Source: Daucus carota subsp. sativus
Taxonomy: Eukaryota > Streptophyta > Magnoliopsida > Apiales > Apiaceae
Assembly: GCF_001625215.2 (NCBI RefSeq)
Contig: NC_030383.2
Coordinates: 63,292,949-63,356,948 of the forward strand
Direction: 5' to 3'
DNA length: 64,000 nt
Position 1 is the first letter of the stretch. Each line of letters opens with the position of its first letter. Under the pieces are notes generated by a model. It was not told where the DNA came from, did not search any database, and saw only the letters and a program-made list of their open reading frames with translations. Shown one piece after another: positions 23,183-33,601 of the stretch. The position numbers were made by a program, and so were the translations under genes.

Positions 23183-23358
23183 TTCCCCGAAACCCCGCGG
23201 GGATCCCCGTTCCCCGTTCGGGGCGGGGATCGGGGCGGAAAATAATCCCCGTTCGAGGTTCGGGGCGGGGTCGGGTAGGGCCGTAGGGGTATTGAATTCG
23301 GGGATCGGGGTCGGGGATAGCACTCCCCGCCCTCGAAGTCTCCCCGTGCCCATCCCTA
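23183..23358. repeat. GC-rich degenerate palindromic repeat, hAT-MITE-like end
   Basis: A sharp GC island in AT-rich DNA made of ggggatc / cggggcgggg words. The right edge, cccatcccta at 23349-23358, reads tagggatgggcacgggg on the other strand, a sequence I associate with plant hAT-type MITE termini. The left end and an 8-bp target duplication were not found, so the element may be truncated. Confidence 0.5.
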
Positions 23359-23449
23359 GTCGAACCTCTAGAGGTCCGTAAAAAATCTCCAAGAAGATTA
23401 CACTATGTAATCTTCTTGGAGATTTTTTACGGACCTCTAGAGGTTCGAC
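23359..23449. repeat. Perfect 91-bp palindrome (44-bp arms, 3-nt loop)
   Basis: The left arm begins gtcgaacctctagaggtccg and runs to gattaca; loop cta; the right arm starts tgtaatc and ends cggacctctagaggttcgac. I see no mismatch in the arms. It abuts the GC-rich MITE end exactly. Transcripts would fold into a perfect hairpin. Confidence 0.9.
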
Positions 23450-23689
23450 AAATATAGTGGCCGGTAGGATGTTGGTTAAAATTATAGATAAGTGGTGTCT
23501 ATGGTTGAGTGTGATTTTTTTGAATAGAATGGCTATATATTTTATTTTTGGGATGCCAACTCAATTTTTAAACTAAGGACTTCTCATATTTGGAGATGCT
23601 ATATGATGGCAAATCCCGCAAATCTTCAATTTTGACATATATTATCCTAAATTCTCTTTCAACAATGATTGATTCAAATTTGGATCAAG

Positions 23690-23830
23690 ATTGTTGGATC
23701 CCGCTGACGTGGCAGTGACGTCATGTTGACGTGGCGCCCTGGGGTGGACCCCGGTGCTGACGTGGCAGATGACGCGGCGGTGACATGGCGCCTGGTTGGG
23801 GTCCCATTACTAACGTGGCATTTGGGTAGA
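23690..23830. promoter_or_regulatory. Cluster of TGACGTGG-type words
   Basis: Within about 130 bp: ctgacgtggcag, gtgacgtcat, ttgacgtggcg, ctgacgtggcag, atgacgcggcgg, gtgacatggcg, taacgtggca. TGACGTGG/TGACGTCA is the core recognised by plant bZIP factors (TGA, HY5/GBF classes). Whether this is a real regulatory element or a degenerate tandem repeat is open; nearby genes are pseudogenes. Confidence 0.4.
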
Positions 23831-24114
23831 AAGTATAAATTACGGAAAATTGATGACAAACTGAGAGGTGCATATTATAAGTTTTAAAAAGTATGAGGAG
23901 ATATTTGATCAGTTTAAAACTAGTTTTTAGGTTTTTAGGCTAACCGTGGTTTGTATATTCGAGCATCCCCGTGTATATTGACATATAGGTAAACTCCTTG
24001 CAATACTTTGAGCTGCAAAATCCATCAAAATTTTGATTTATCATGTAACTGTTTGACAGAGTACTTCCAACTTTCAAGCGTAAGTATCAAAATCACTACC
24101 TTCATATGTTCCAT

Positions 24115-24424
24115 TAAGCGTGAAAGGTACAGAATAAGAAGTGAAAGAAATCCTTTATATTTACACGGCCATTGATCTTATAGGATCACCTAGCCCATCA
24201 GTGCTAGGGAATACGGAACCATCTTATCAATTAACGAAGAAATGTATGCATGCAGTGTCACCACCACAAGTCAGAAATGGTGATGATGCTAATGATAATG
24301 AACTCAATTGGGAGTGATCCTAATGGGATATGGATGTGGATTGGTATGCGGATTCTTTGGGGTTTATTGTTCTTACAATGGGAAAGCCTTGGTGGTTTAT
24401 GAGATACATTGAAGTAAGTTGATA
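24115..24424 (+). pseudogene. RLP C-terminal relic
   Basis: Reads in pieces: KEILYIYTAIDL (end of the island), then a jump over the four last LRRs to QLTKKCMHAVSPPQ (C-terminal cap), an acidic patch, and after a frameshift the membrane and tail words (MGYGCGL, GKPWWFMRYIEV). Stops and an internal deletion make it non-coding. It closely follows exon 2 of the live paralogs. Confidence 0.8.
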
Positions 24425-24776
24425 ATGACATGCACGGCTTAATTAAGATTAATTAAGACAAACACCTTGACAAAATGTTGTCTTAGAATGATATGTATTC
24501 TGATTTTTCCTAATTTAAAATCAAATTTATTACAATTAAAGTTAAAATCTGCGTAGCACATACTATACTTTGATTAAATTTTTATTGAAGTTGTCCATAT
24601 TAACCTAGTGGCCGAAAGTGAATAAATTAAATTAGTGGGGTCTAATATAAAAATTGCATTAATTAAAATTTGTAATGTATAGATTATGCTAAAGCTATTC
24701 ATTATAAAGAACATAGGAATGTTAATCTCTTTATATGTTTGCATGCGGATAGTCTCTCGGGAGTGTGGTATATTGT

Positions 24777-25051
24777 CATGGCTGGAAAAACGGCTAATTT
24801 CTACGGTTTTTTTTTGACAGAAATTAATTTTGACGGAATACTGTCGAAATATCGAAAGTCGAAAATAAGCCGCAAAATTACTTTTTTCAATTTTCAATTG
24901 AAAACTGTCAAAAAAGTCTCTGGCAAAATTATATTTATTTCTACAGATAATGTCGAAAATATTTTCCTGCAAATTTCCCGCACCTTAGTTGTGAGCGGAA
25001 ATAGATAGTTTGGACAGAATTCCGTCGAAATTACGCGAGTTCTTTGTAGTG
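24777..25051. mobile_element. Small CACTA-derived MITE
   Basis: The right end ...ttctttgtagtg (25040-25051) is a CACTA terminus on the opposite strand. The interior carries repeated ttccgtcgaaat / ttttgacggaata subterminal words. The flanking triplet TGT occurs at 24774-24776 and 25052-25054, a possible 3-bp target duplication. The left terminus (catggctggaaaaa) is degenerate, so confidence is moderate. It splits the RLP relics to its left and right. Confidence 0.5.
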
Positions 25052-25145
25052 TGTTTTCACACATACGCTGATAATCTTTGGGGACTGGGGTATATTGTTT
25101 TCGCAAAGCACTGGTAGTTTGTGAGCTTGTCCAATTTTTCCCCCC

Positions 25146-25595
25146 ATGCCTATACTGGTTGGTCTCAGTCTTAGTGGTAATAAGCTGGCGTCAAATTTTC
25201 CAGAATTCATATATAATTGCTATAACATGATCCGATGCCTGAATCAGCAGCTAACAATTTACGTAATCTTGAAGAACTATATCTTGGTGCCAATTCTTTC
25301 GAGGGCTCATTTCCAACGAATATATTCAAGCTTTCCAAATTAAGGGTTCTTGACCTATCTGTGAATAATTTTTCAGGTTCCATTCCCAATGGTATAGAGA
25401 TGCTTCCCGATCTTGGAATAAATCGTATTTATAATAATTCATTTGAAGGAATTATTCCTTCTTCAATTAGTCTACTTAAAGATCTTCAACACCTAGACTT
25501 CGGTGACGACAACCTTGTGGTTTCAAGTATAATGTCTTACGGGTCCAATCTAACCGATCATTACAGGCAACCCCATTGGAGATGCTCTTAATAAC
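25146..25595 (+). pseudogene. RLP mid-ectodomain relic
   Basis: Readable repeats in two frames: LVGLSLSGNKLASNFPEFI, then NLRNLEELYLGANSFEG, FKLSKLRVLDLSVNNFSG and PSSISLLKDLQHLDF. It corresponds to the central LRRs of the live RLPs but contains frameshifts and ends without the intron or exon 2. Order relative to the C-terminal relic at 24115 is reversed, so these are either two relics or one rearranged gene. Confidence 0.75.
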
Positions 25596-25699
25596 ATTTT
25601 AACTAGAGAGTATTTTCTATCAATTGCATTTGTATTAAATTTGATTTAGATGAAGAGAAACAGAATACATATGATCCCGAGACAACATTTTGTCAATGT

Positions 25700-25890
25700 T
25701 TTCGTCTTGATTGAACAGTCTTCTTCATGCGTGTCCTTGTCAACTTCAGTTGCAGTAATTCAATGTATCTCAGGAACCACCTTGGCTTTCCCATTTTGAT
25801 AACAAGTATCCTGAAGATAATCCGCATATCAATCCACATCCGCGCGTATCCCAGTTGATTTATTAATTTATTCATGAAGTGTTGCGAACG
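25700..25890 (-). pseudogene. Inverted relic of an RLP membrane segment and tail
   Basis: On the minus strand the reading INQLGYARMWIDMRIIFRI followed by KMGKPRWFLRYIELLQLKL aligns with the membrane helix and tail of the live RLPs (GKPWWFVRYIEVLQ). It is the only RLP piece in the window on this strand, showing a local inversion. No upstream ectodomain is attached. Confidence 0.7.
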
Positions 25891-26040
25891 ACATTCCTGC
25901 AAAAGTAAAAGTCAGTGGAATTTGTATGATAGCATGATGAATATTTAAAGTTTCAGTTAAAATTTCACCAAGTATTTTATTTCTGGCTTAAGTCCCGGAT
26001 TGACGAATTCTGCTGATCACATTTCTAATCGACCAATTCT

Positions 26041-26450
26041 GGTCGAATAAATTAAATGGCACACTTCCTGAGTTGGTGGTGGGGGCGTTCTTCTTGTGTT
26101 TCTTTCTTTTCATTATTGACATTGTTATCCAGGTCCTTGCTTCTGGGCTTTTGTAAAGCACCCATTTACTCCATTGTCATGATCATAGCTAGTCTTCCAT
26201 ATCCAAGATACGCGCATTATAGTGGATTTATCTTTATTAGTGATTTCTGTGGAAATGCATAATCTTAATTATAAGCTCCAATATTATAAAATAAACCTAA
26301 CTTATTAGAGTTAACAGGGCATTTGTGTTGATAATTTGCGCAATGTTAATGGGGATCGCTCCCAAGTCTTGGACGGACTCTTTCCAAGTCTTCTGAGGAC
26401 CCATCTGCACACTAATTTGTCCGCCAACTAAAAATTTATATATATTTTTC
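26041..26450 (+). promoter_or_regulatory. Upstream region of RLP-2 with recurrent module
   Basis: Contains gagttggtggtgggggcgtt, ccatttactccattgtcatg and, at about 26358-26425, cccaagtcttggacggactc then ccaagtcttctgaggaccc. The same block recurs at 30590-30960, 38770-39125 and their copies at 43018-43388 and 51198-51553, mostly detached from a gene. Here it is followed after about 130 bp by the TATA box, so this is likely its original setting. Confidence 0.55.
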
Positions 26451-26549
26451 CATAGAATATAAATAGTTGGGGGTACTAACAGAACCTCTAGTAAAATTAA
26501 TTAATACCGTTATGATTTCGCAAACACAGCAGACAGCAGGCATAAGGCT

Positions 26550-26558
26550 TATAAATAG
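26550..26558 (+). promoter_or_regulatory. TATA box of RLP-2
   Basis: TATAAATAG, 48 bp before the ATG at 26598, preceded by acagcagacagcaggcataa, a word also kept in relics at about 31541 and 40250. Confidence 0.7.
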
Positions 26559-26597
26559 AAGTGTCGTATTTGGTTGATGGTCAAGTTGAGTGGAAAT

Positions 26598-29340
26598 ATG
26601 GCACACTTTGTAAAGCCTTGTTATCCTCTTCTCTTTGTTTTCTTTCTCTCATTACTTCAATCCATTCTAACAACACAAGAGGGAGAAGCTCTTGTGAAAT
26701 GGAAGAATAGCCTAGCCCCTTCTTCTTTTCTCGACTCTTGGTCACTCACCAATCTCGATAATCTTTGCAACTGGACTGGCATTACTTGTAACTCTGCAGG
26801 TTCAGTCTCTGAGATTAACCTTAGTGAGAAACAACTTGATGGAATGCTGTCCGAGTTTGGTTTCACTTCATTTCCAAATCTCAACAATCTCACCCTCGCA
26901 ATTAACTACTTCTCGGGTCCAATACCACCAGCCATTGAGAATTTAACACAGCTTCAATATCTTGAGTTGAGCAATAATTATCTAGATGGTCCCATTCCTT
27001 TCCAGGTTAGCAATCTTCAGAGGTTGCTCATCTTAAACCTGTCAGAGAATGAACTGCAAGCTCCAAATTGGTCCAATTTTTCCCCCATGCCTTTTTTGAC
27101 CATCCTCGACCTTTATAAAAATAATCTTTTGTCAGAATTTCCCGAATTTATATCTAACTCGTGTAACCTTACGTACCTTGACCTCTCATCCAACAAGTTT
27201 AGAGGGGATCTTGCGCGAGAATCAGTATTAACCAATCTAGGTGATCTTGAAACCCTCTATCTTATTAGAAATTCTTTCAAGGGGTCATTTCCGTCAGATT
27301 TATTCAAGCTTTCTAAATTAAAACGTCTTCACCTGTCGAGCAACAAATTTTCAGGTTCAATTCCTAATGCCATAAGGTTGCTTTGTGATCTTGAATTCCT
27401 ATATTTAGGCAACAATTCCTTTGAAGGACTGCTTCCACCAAATATATTTAAGCTTTCAAAATTAAAACATCTTGTTCTTCGGAGTAATAAGTTTTCAGGA
27501 TCTGTTTCCAATGATATAAATTTGCTTCCTGAACTTGAATATCTCGATCTTAATTCTAATTTTTTTGACGGGCCGCTTCCTCCAGATGTATTCAAGCTCT
27601 CCAAACTAAGGTTTCTTTACCTCTCGGGTAATACCTTTTCACGTTCTGTTTCCAATGATATAGGTTTGCTTTCTGAGCTTGAAACCCTCGATCTTAACTC
27701 TAATTTTTTGAGGGTCCGCTTCCGTCAAATATATTCAAGCTCAAATTAAAAATTCTAGACCTCTCAAACAATAGAAATTTATTTCAAAGAAGTTTTCCTA
27801 TTGGACTGGAACTCTTGAGTAACCTCAGCTACTTAGGTCTAAGTTCCAGTAATCTCAGTGGCAATATTCCATCTTACATTGGAAACCTGAAGCTACTAAT
27901 ATCTCTTGATCTCAGTTCTAATCAATTGACTGGACCGCTTTCAAAGCTCGTTTCTAATGTCACAAATCTTATATTTCTTGATTTAAGAGATAATAGTCTT
28001 AGTGGAAATATTCAGACTGACTTGTGGAAATATAACGATCATCCAACTCTGGAATACATCAATTTGAGTGGGAACTATTTTACGGGTATAGTTTTTCTCT
28101 ATAGATCTTTTCTTTTGTCATATGTAACTAAGCTAGTAATCTGATTAATTGCAGTTTTACCAAAGTTTCAACAATCTTGACAGGTGAGCTTCCAACAACA
28201 ATTTGCAATGTCACTTCCCTTTCGGTTCTTGATTTGTCAAATAATAACTTAAGTGGTGCACTTCCAAAATGTTACGGGAATCTTGCTGATGGATTGCTTT
28301 ACATTAATCTTGCGAATAATCACTTTCGAGGAACAATACCCACTACTTTCTCCAGGAGTTGTCAGCTGATATATCTGAACATGGATGATAATGAGTTTGA
28401 AGGATTGATGCCCCCATCTTTGGCGAACTGTAAGCACTTGAAAATTTTTGATATTGGCAATAATAAAATAGGTGGTACATTTCCGTCATGGCTTTATGCA
28501 CTTGGAGAGCTAGAAGTCCTTGTCTTGCGATCAAATAAACTCTATGGTACAATAAGTGGAAGGAGCATAGAAGATCCCTTCCCCAAGTTGCGGATTGTGG
28601 ATCTGTCCAACAATCAATTCACAGGCCATTTGCCAATTCAATACTTTAAGAATATGAAATCAACTGATAATTTGTATCGTTATCAGAATGACACAGGAGT
28701 TTTTTCTTTCCATTATGAAGCATCTGTCTCATTAACTGTGAAGGGAACAGAGTATGAAGTGAAAAATATCCTTCATATTTACACAACCATTGATCTGTCC
28801 TGCAACAAGTTTCAAGGAGAAATTCCTGACGTTATTGGAGAGCTTAGATGGCTTGCATTGCTGAACTTATCTCATAATAGTCTAACAGGACATATCCCAT
28901 CATTGCTGAGAAATATGAAAGGACTCCAATCTTTAGATTTGTCTTCAAATCAACTGAAAGGGGCTATTCCACTTCAGTTAACTGCATTGACATTTCTAGA
29001 GGTCTTGAACCTCTCGGGAAACCATCTTAGTGGAGAGATTCCTCAGAAAGGGCAGTTCAGCACATTTAACATTGATTCTTATCTAGGAAACTCCGCGTTA
29101 TGTGGTTCACCTTTGATGAAGAAATGTGCAAACACAGCATCACCTCCACAAGAAGCCGGAAATGGTGATGAAGATGAAGCTGGTGATGAATTGACATGGG
29201 AAGCAATCGTGATGGGATATGGATGTGGACTGATATGTGGATTGTCATCTGCATACATTGTTCTCAAACTAGGAAAGCCTTGGTGGTTTGTGAGATATAT
29301 CGAAGTACTGCAACAGAAGTTGATGAAAAGATATGCATGA
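26598..29340 (+). pseudogene. RLP-2, full length but with one 1-nt frameshift
   Basis: Exons 26598..28085 and 28184..29340 with a 98-nt GT-AG intron. The coding length is 2,645 nt, one short of a multiple of three. The missing base is in a T run at 27714-27719 (6 T here, 7 in paralogs) in the NFFEG word; downstream the other frame is fully open to the normal stop. Otherwise it would be an 881-aa RLP: signal peptide, CNWTGITC cap, LRRs with three full 48-residue blocks, island, four final LRRs, cap, membrane helix and KLGKPWWFVRYIEV tail ending KRYA. As written, translation stops at 27747-27749, giving a secreted ectodomain without a membrane anchor. Either a young pseudogene or a homopolymer sequencing error. 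Its 3' part from 28456 lies in the 12.4-kb duplication. Confidence 0.85.
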
Positions 29341-29744
29341 AGAAAGGTACTGGTAGATCAAGATGAACTTGAAAGTTGTTGTCGTGGTAGACATTTGTGA
29401 ACCAGTAGTGTACTAGCTGCATAAGTATTTGGTATTATGTAATAATCCGTTTGGTCGGGACTCAAAATGATTTCTCTTGCTTCAGGGGTATTAATATTAA
29501 CCTTGCTATCTTGATCAATGTTAGGGCAAATTAAAAAGAATATAAAAGCAAAAAATTTGCATCAAACACCTGTTGTACCAACATGCATCCATTAATTTGC
29601 TTTCATCTATTAAGTAACAATTTAAGAGCGCTTCCACTCTGTTTAAGCATGGAGATAACACAAAGAAGGCAAGTCCATGGACTAATATATTAACACGTAG
29701 TCCACATCTATGGTATGAACAATTCATATTGCTCTTCTATCTGT

Positions 29745-30126
29745 TCAACAGTCTCCCGAAGATAGGCCAAAAATGTCATCTGTGGTTCTTATGTTTGTCA
29801 GTGAAGGAGAATCTCTGATGCCTACACAACCTGGTGTTTTTACAGAAAGGAATGTAGGTGAAACCAGGGGCGTAAAATGAATCAGGACTAAAATCTGCTA
29901 AAATGATAATTATTTACTCATCATTCAAGATTAGTCGGGCTCAAAGATTTATATGGATTTTAAGAACAAACTATGACTAAATATGAAAAAATCATTAATT
30001 TTTCCGACTCAATATTTTTTAGCCTCCCCCGGCCCTGGGTGAAACCATAAGCTTCTCTGGTGCACATCCAAATCATTCAGTTGGTTCTACTTTCAGCTCA
30101 CCCACAGGAACATCATTCTGCAGGTA
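29745..30126 (+). pseudogene. Receptor-kinase C-terminal relic, split by a small transposon
   Basis: Reads [18 protein letters not shown], then [17 protein letters not shown], the last kinase subdomain and tail of S-locus/G-type lectin receptor kinases (family words 'EDRP.MSSVV.ML' and 'P..PGFF.ER'). A 172-bp insertion at 29867-30038 interrupts NVGET; reading resumes with SFSGAHPNHSVGSTFSSP. No catalytic domain is nearby. Homologous relics follow the other RLP copies (37805, 42173, 50233), so it belongs to the duplicated unit. Confidence 0.7.
29867..30038. mobile_element. 172-bp MITE with 9-bp target duplication
   Basis: Flanked by GTGAAACCA on both sides (29858-29866 and 30039-30047). Ends ggggcgtaaaatgaatcagg and cctcccccggccctgg. 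The 9-bp duplication suggests a Mutator-like origin, but the inverted repeats are weak. Confidence 0.7.
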
Positions 30127-30969
30127 CTCTTTTATCTGTACTTTCTTATATTGTATGCCAGTAAATTTTATATCGACAAACTGCACAATACACCTCGATC
30201 TCATATTATTGACAGGTGAGCTCCTCTCATAATGCTCACAGGCGAACCCCTGCATATATACTTTGTGATGTCATTGATGATCGATAGACTTGAAAAAAAA
30301 TTATGACAAAGATTCATAAAATATCTACTTCCATCCTAATTCAGTATTCAATATTATTCATTCGTATCATCATCCAATCAATTCTAATAGTTCTTCTTTA
30401 AATCAGTACAAATATTGTTAAATACCTGGATGATGGTTGTCTTTCCGCGAACCAATCATGAAATTACCTCTGTATAAATCCATCGGAAATAAGACAGTTA
30501 ATATCCCAATCGAATACACCCCGTCAGTTGTCAAACTCCTCGAAACGTATTAATCACTTTAGAAAATTTGTTCCACTGGCGCTAGTCAGTCCCAGAGTTG
30601 GTGGTGGGTGCTTCTGGGCTTTCGAAAAGCACCCATTTACTCCATTGTTTAGAGAAGTAAAACCCCACCTTCCGCTCATTTGATTGATCAGCTGAATTAG
30701 GCAGAGTTTACATGGTCATGATCATAGTCTCCCATATATCCCTGATACGCACATTATAGTGGATTTATCTTTATCAGTGATTTCTGTGGAGATGCATAAT
30801 CATTATAAGCTCCAATATAAAATTTTAAAGTTAGTATGGGAATTTGTGTTGATAATTTGCGCAATGTTAACAGGATTGCTCCCAAGTCTTGGACGGACTC
30901 TTTCAAAGTCTTCTCAGGACCCATCTGCACACTAATTTGTCTGCCAACTAAAAAATCAACAATATGTTA
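30127..30969. other. Spacer with a detached RLP-type promoter region
   Basis: From about 30590 it matches the DNA upstream of RLP-2 (ccagagttggtggtgggtgc, ccatttactccattgtttag, cccaagtcttggacggactc, ccatctgcacactaatttgt). No TATA box or RLP start follows; Stowaway elements come instead. Confidence 0.55.
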
Positions 30970-31461
30970 CTCCCTCCGTTTTTCTTAAACTGAGGTTAAA
31001 ATTTTTGACACAAGATGGGTTGACAGTATAAAATTAAAATATTTGTGAATAAAAATTTTGGTTATATTTTTTATTTAAAAAGAAAATCTTGAAAATAATA
31101 TTATTAACTACCAGTCAGATCACTTAAGTGTATGTCCAAAATTAAAGCGGCATATAAAAAAAAGGGAGGAAGCATGTACTAACTGTTTCCATAACAGTTT
31201 ACAAGTATAAGCTATACCCCCTCTCTATTTTTTTCTATGACAGCTTTGATTTTGGGCACACATTCTTAAGTGTTTTGACCGGATAGTTAAAAATTTATCT
31301 TCTAAAATTTTTAAAAAAAGTAAAATCGCAAAAAAAATTAGAAAGCTGGTATTTTTGATAAATTTCCAAATATGTAATCAAGAAAAATAACTTTTACTAT
31401 CCAATCAACTCATTTAAAGATGTGTGTCAAAAATCAAAATATCATACAAAAAATAGGTATA
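30970..31461. mobile_element. Pair of Stowaway-like MITEs
   Basis: The first runs from TA|ctccctccgtttttcttaaa to about 31177 (aaaagggaggaagcatgta). The second runs from about 31214 (ccccctctctatttttttct) to about 31461 (atcatacaaaaaataggtat). Non-coding. Related pairs occur at 39146-40160 and in the right-hand copy. Confidence 0.6.
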
Positions 31462-31519
31462 CATTTTTTTAATAGATTATACTCCCTCTGTTCCAAAATA
31501 AGTGTCAGCTGGGGGTAAT

Positions 31520-32253
31520 AACAAGACCTTAGTCAACCCAAGCACAGCAGACAGCAGGCATAAGGCATCAGGAATTTCACAGGACCATTATCTTTCTCTT
31601 ATTAACTGTGAAGGGAACAGCGTATGAAGTAGCAAGAACCTTCATATTTACACAGCCATTGATCTGTCGTGCAACAAATTTCAGGGAGAAATTCCAAAGG
31701 TTACCGGAGAGCTTAGATGGCTTGCATTGCTCAATTTATCGCATAATTAATAGTCTGACAGGACCTATCCCAACATTGCTGAGAAATATGAAATAACTCC
31801 ATTACTCCAATCTTAGATTTGTCCTCAAATCAACTGACAGGGGCTATTCCACCTCTGTTAACTGCATTGACATTACTTTTCTCTTTATATTCTTTCCTTT
31901 TGTATGTACCTATGCTAATTATCTGATTATTAAAATTATAACAAAGCTTCAAGATTTTTAACAGGTGAGCTTCCACTAAAAATTTGCAAAGTCACTTCCC
32001 TTTCGCGTCTCATTATGTTAGATAATGGGTCAAGTGGTGCACTTCCACAGTGTTTGGGGAACCTTTCTTTGCTTGGTTTCAATAATCTTGCTAATTATCA
32101 ATTTCAAGGACCAATACCAACGACTGTCCAAGACTTGTCTGTGCATATCTAAACATCCATAACAATCACTTTGAAGGTTTGTTGCTCCAATCTTTGGCAA
32201 ACTGTAAACACTTACAAATTCTTGATATTGGAAACAACGTTGGAGAGCTAGAT
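31520..32253 (+). pseudogene. RLP relic with permuted repeat order
   Basis: Starts with the promoter word cacagcagacagcaggcata, then the end of the island (LTVKGTAYEVA) and the last LRRs (NKFQGEIP, ELRWLALLNLS, LTGPIPTLLRNMK, SSNQLTGAIPP). It then jumps, at about 31875, into the intron-like sequence and the first part of exon 2 (GELPLKICKVTSLS). The 3' repeats therefore lie before the 5' repeats, a circular permutation relative to the live genes. Frameshifts and stops are present. A hAT-like MITE splits the end; a short continuation resumes at 32669. Confidence 0.75.
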
Positions 32254-32261
32254 GTCCCAGT

Positions 32262-32668
32262 TAGGGCGGTAATTCGACTAGAGCAAACCGAGTTTTGAGC
32301 GGAGCCAAATTCGAGCCAAGTTTAATCGAGTCGAGCCGAGTCGGCTCGTTTAGCTAATCGAGCCTAAAACTTAGCCCGAACTCGACTCATTTAATTTCAC
32401 GAGTCGAGTCGAGCCAACTCGTTTAGCTAAATGAGCTGATTTTAACAAGTCGAGCGAGCGAGCTCGTATAATTTTAACTTAGTCGAGCCTGAATCTCTAC
32501 CCAAACTATTGGCTCGTGTAATTTCGCGAGTCGAATCGAGCCGGCTCGTTTTATTAAACAAGCCGAAATTTTTGCCCGAATTTGCTCGTTTAACAAGCCG
32601 ATCTGAGCCTAGTTAAATGAGTTCGAGTTAGTCGAGCTCGCGAGCTGCGAGCTCACCTGCCAGCTCTA
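32262..32668. mobile_element. hAT-like MITE, 407 bp
   Basis: Starts tagggcggtaattcg and ends cacctgccagctcta. Flanking 8-bp duplication GTCCCAGT / GTCCTAGT (32254-32261, 32669-32676); the partner copy at 53412 keeps GTCCTAGT on its left. An 8-bp duplication and TAG-type ends are typical of hAT. The interior is a degenerate array of gagtcgagcc / ggctcgttta palindromic words. Confidence 0.85.
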
Positions 32669-32875
32669 GTCCTAGTCTTGCAATCAAATAGGTTTAACGG
32701 TATAGAAAGTGGAAGGAGCACAAGGCATCCATTCCCCAAGGCTATTTACCAATTCAGTACTTTGAGGATACAAAATCATTCTGCAGGTACTCTTGTATCT
32801 GTACTTTCTTGTACTGTATGCCACTTTGACAGTAGAGTAAAATTTATATCGACAAACTGCATATGTTCTGAACTA

Positions 32876-33093
32876 CTCCTCTATCCCAAATTAGATGAGC
32901 TAGTTGACTTTGAGCACGTAACTTAAGGTACATTGACCAACTAGTTCCGATATTTATTTTTTTAATTTTTCTTTTGTAAATGAAAATTTCATATTTAAAT
33001 TTTTATTTGCAAAACTAAAATTTAAAAATATGTAATGTGGCTATGCGGTCAATGTCAACGAGCTCATCTAATTTGGGATTGGGATGCAGGGAG
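32876..33093. mobile_element. Stowaway-type MITE
   Basis: 218 bp, TA on each side. Inverted ends ctcctctatcccaaattaga and ctaatttgggattgggatgc...gggag, continuing inward as tgagctagttgac / gtcaacgagctca. Confidence 0.85.
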
Positions 33094-33276
33094 TATTACG
33101 TACTATGTTATGCAAGCTGTTTACAACTTTCATCAAAATTTTCAAACATTTCTGAATATGTATTTTCAAAGAATTCTCGGGCACTCTTAAGGCCTATAAT
33201 TATTGGAACTCTCACGTTATGGACCAGAGGACCACTATGTATTTTACAAGCACGACGAATCATGTGGTCATTATGG

Positions 33277-33357
33277 ACTCCCCAAGCCTTAGAGGACTCA
33301 TTCCAGGTTTTAGGAGGACCACTGCCTAGCTCACCCTTTCGGAGTGATGTAAATTAG
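33277..33357 (+). repeat. Recurrent RLP-upstream module
   Basis: Contains cccaagccttagaggactca, aggaggaccactgcctagct and ggagtgatgtaaatta. It precedes RLP-3; the 849-bp MITE at 33602-34450 has been inserted between module and TATA box. Confidence 0.6.
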
Positions 33358-33601
33358 TTTCCAGACACTAAAAATAAGTAATCAGATTAATCATTACAAA
33401 ATTTTGATATAAAATCAGAATAAATCCTAAACTTTGATGATACAAAAAAAATTATAATTGTAAATTATACAATCAAATTAAGATCGAATTAACTTCCCTC
33501 ACACTTAAAATTTATAGCGATCAAATCAAAATCGAATTAACTTTCCTATTACTAAAATTTAATTACAATATTATTAGATAAAGAGAATATATAATAATCA
33601 A

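Noticed and set aside
32262-32668. CTCG/GAGC repeat region considered as a CRISPR-like or satellite array
   Set aside because: The repeat words are degenerate and palindromic, lie between hAT-type ends with an 8-bp duplication, and the genome is a plant.
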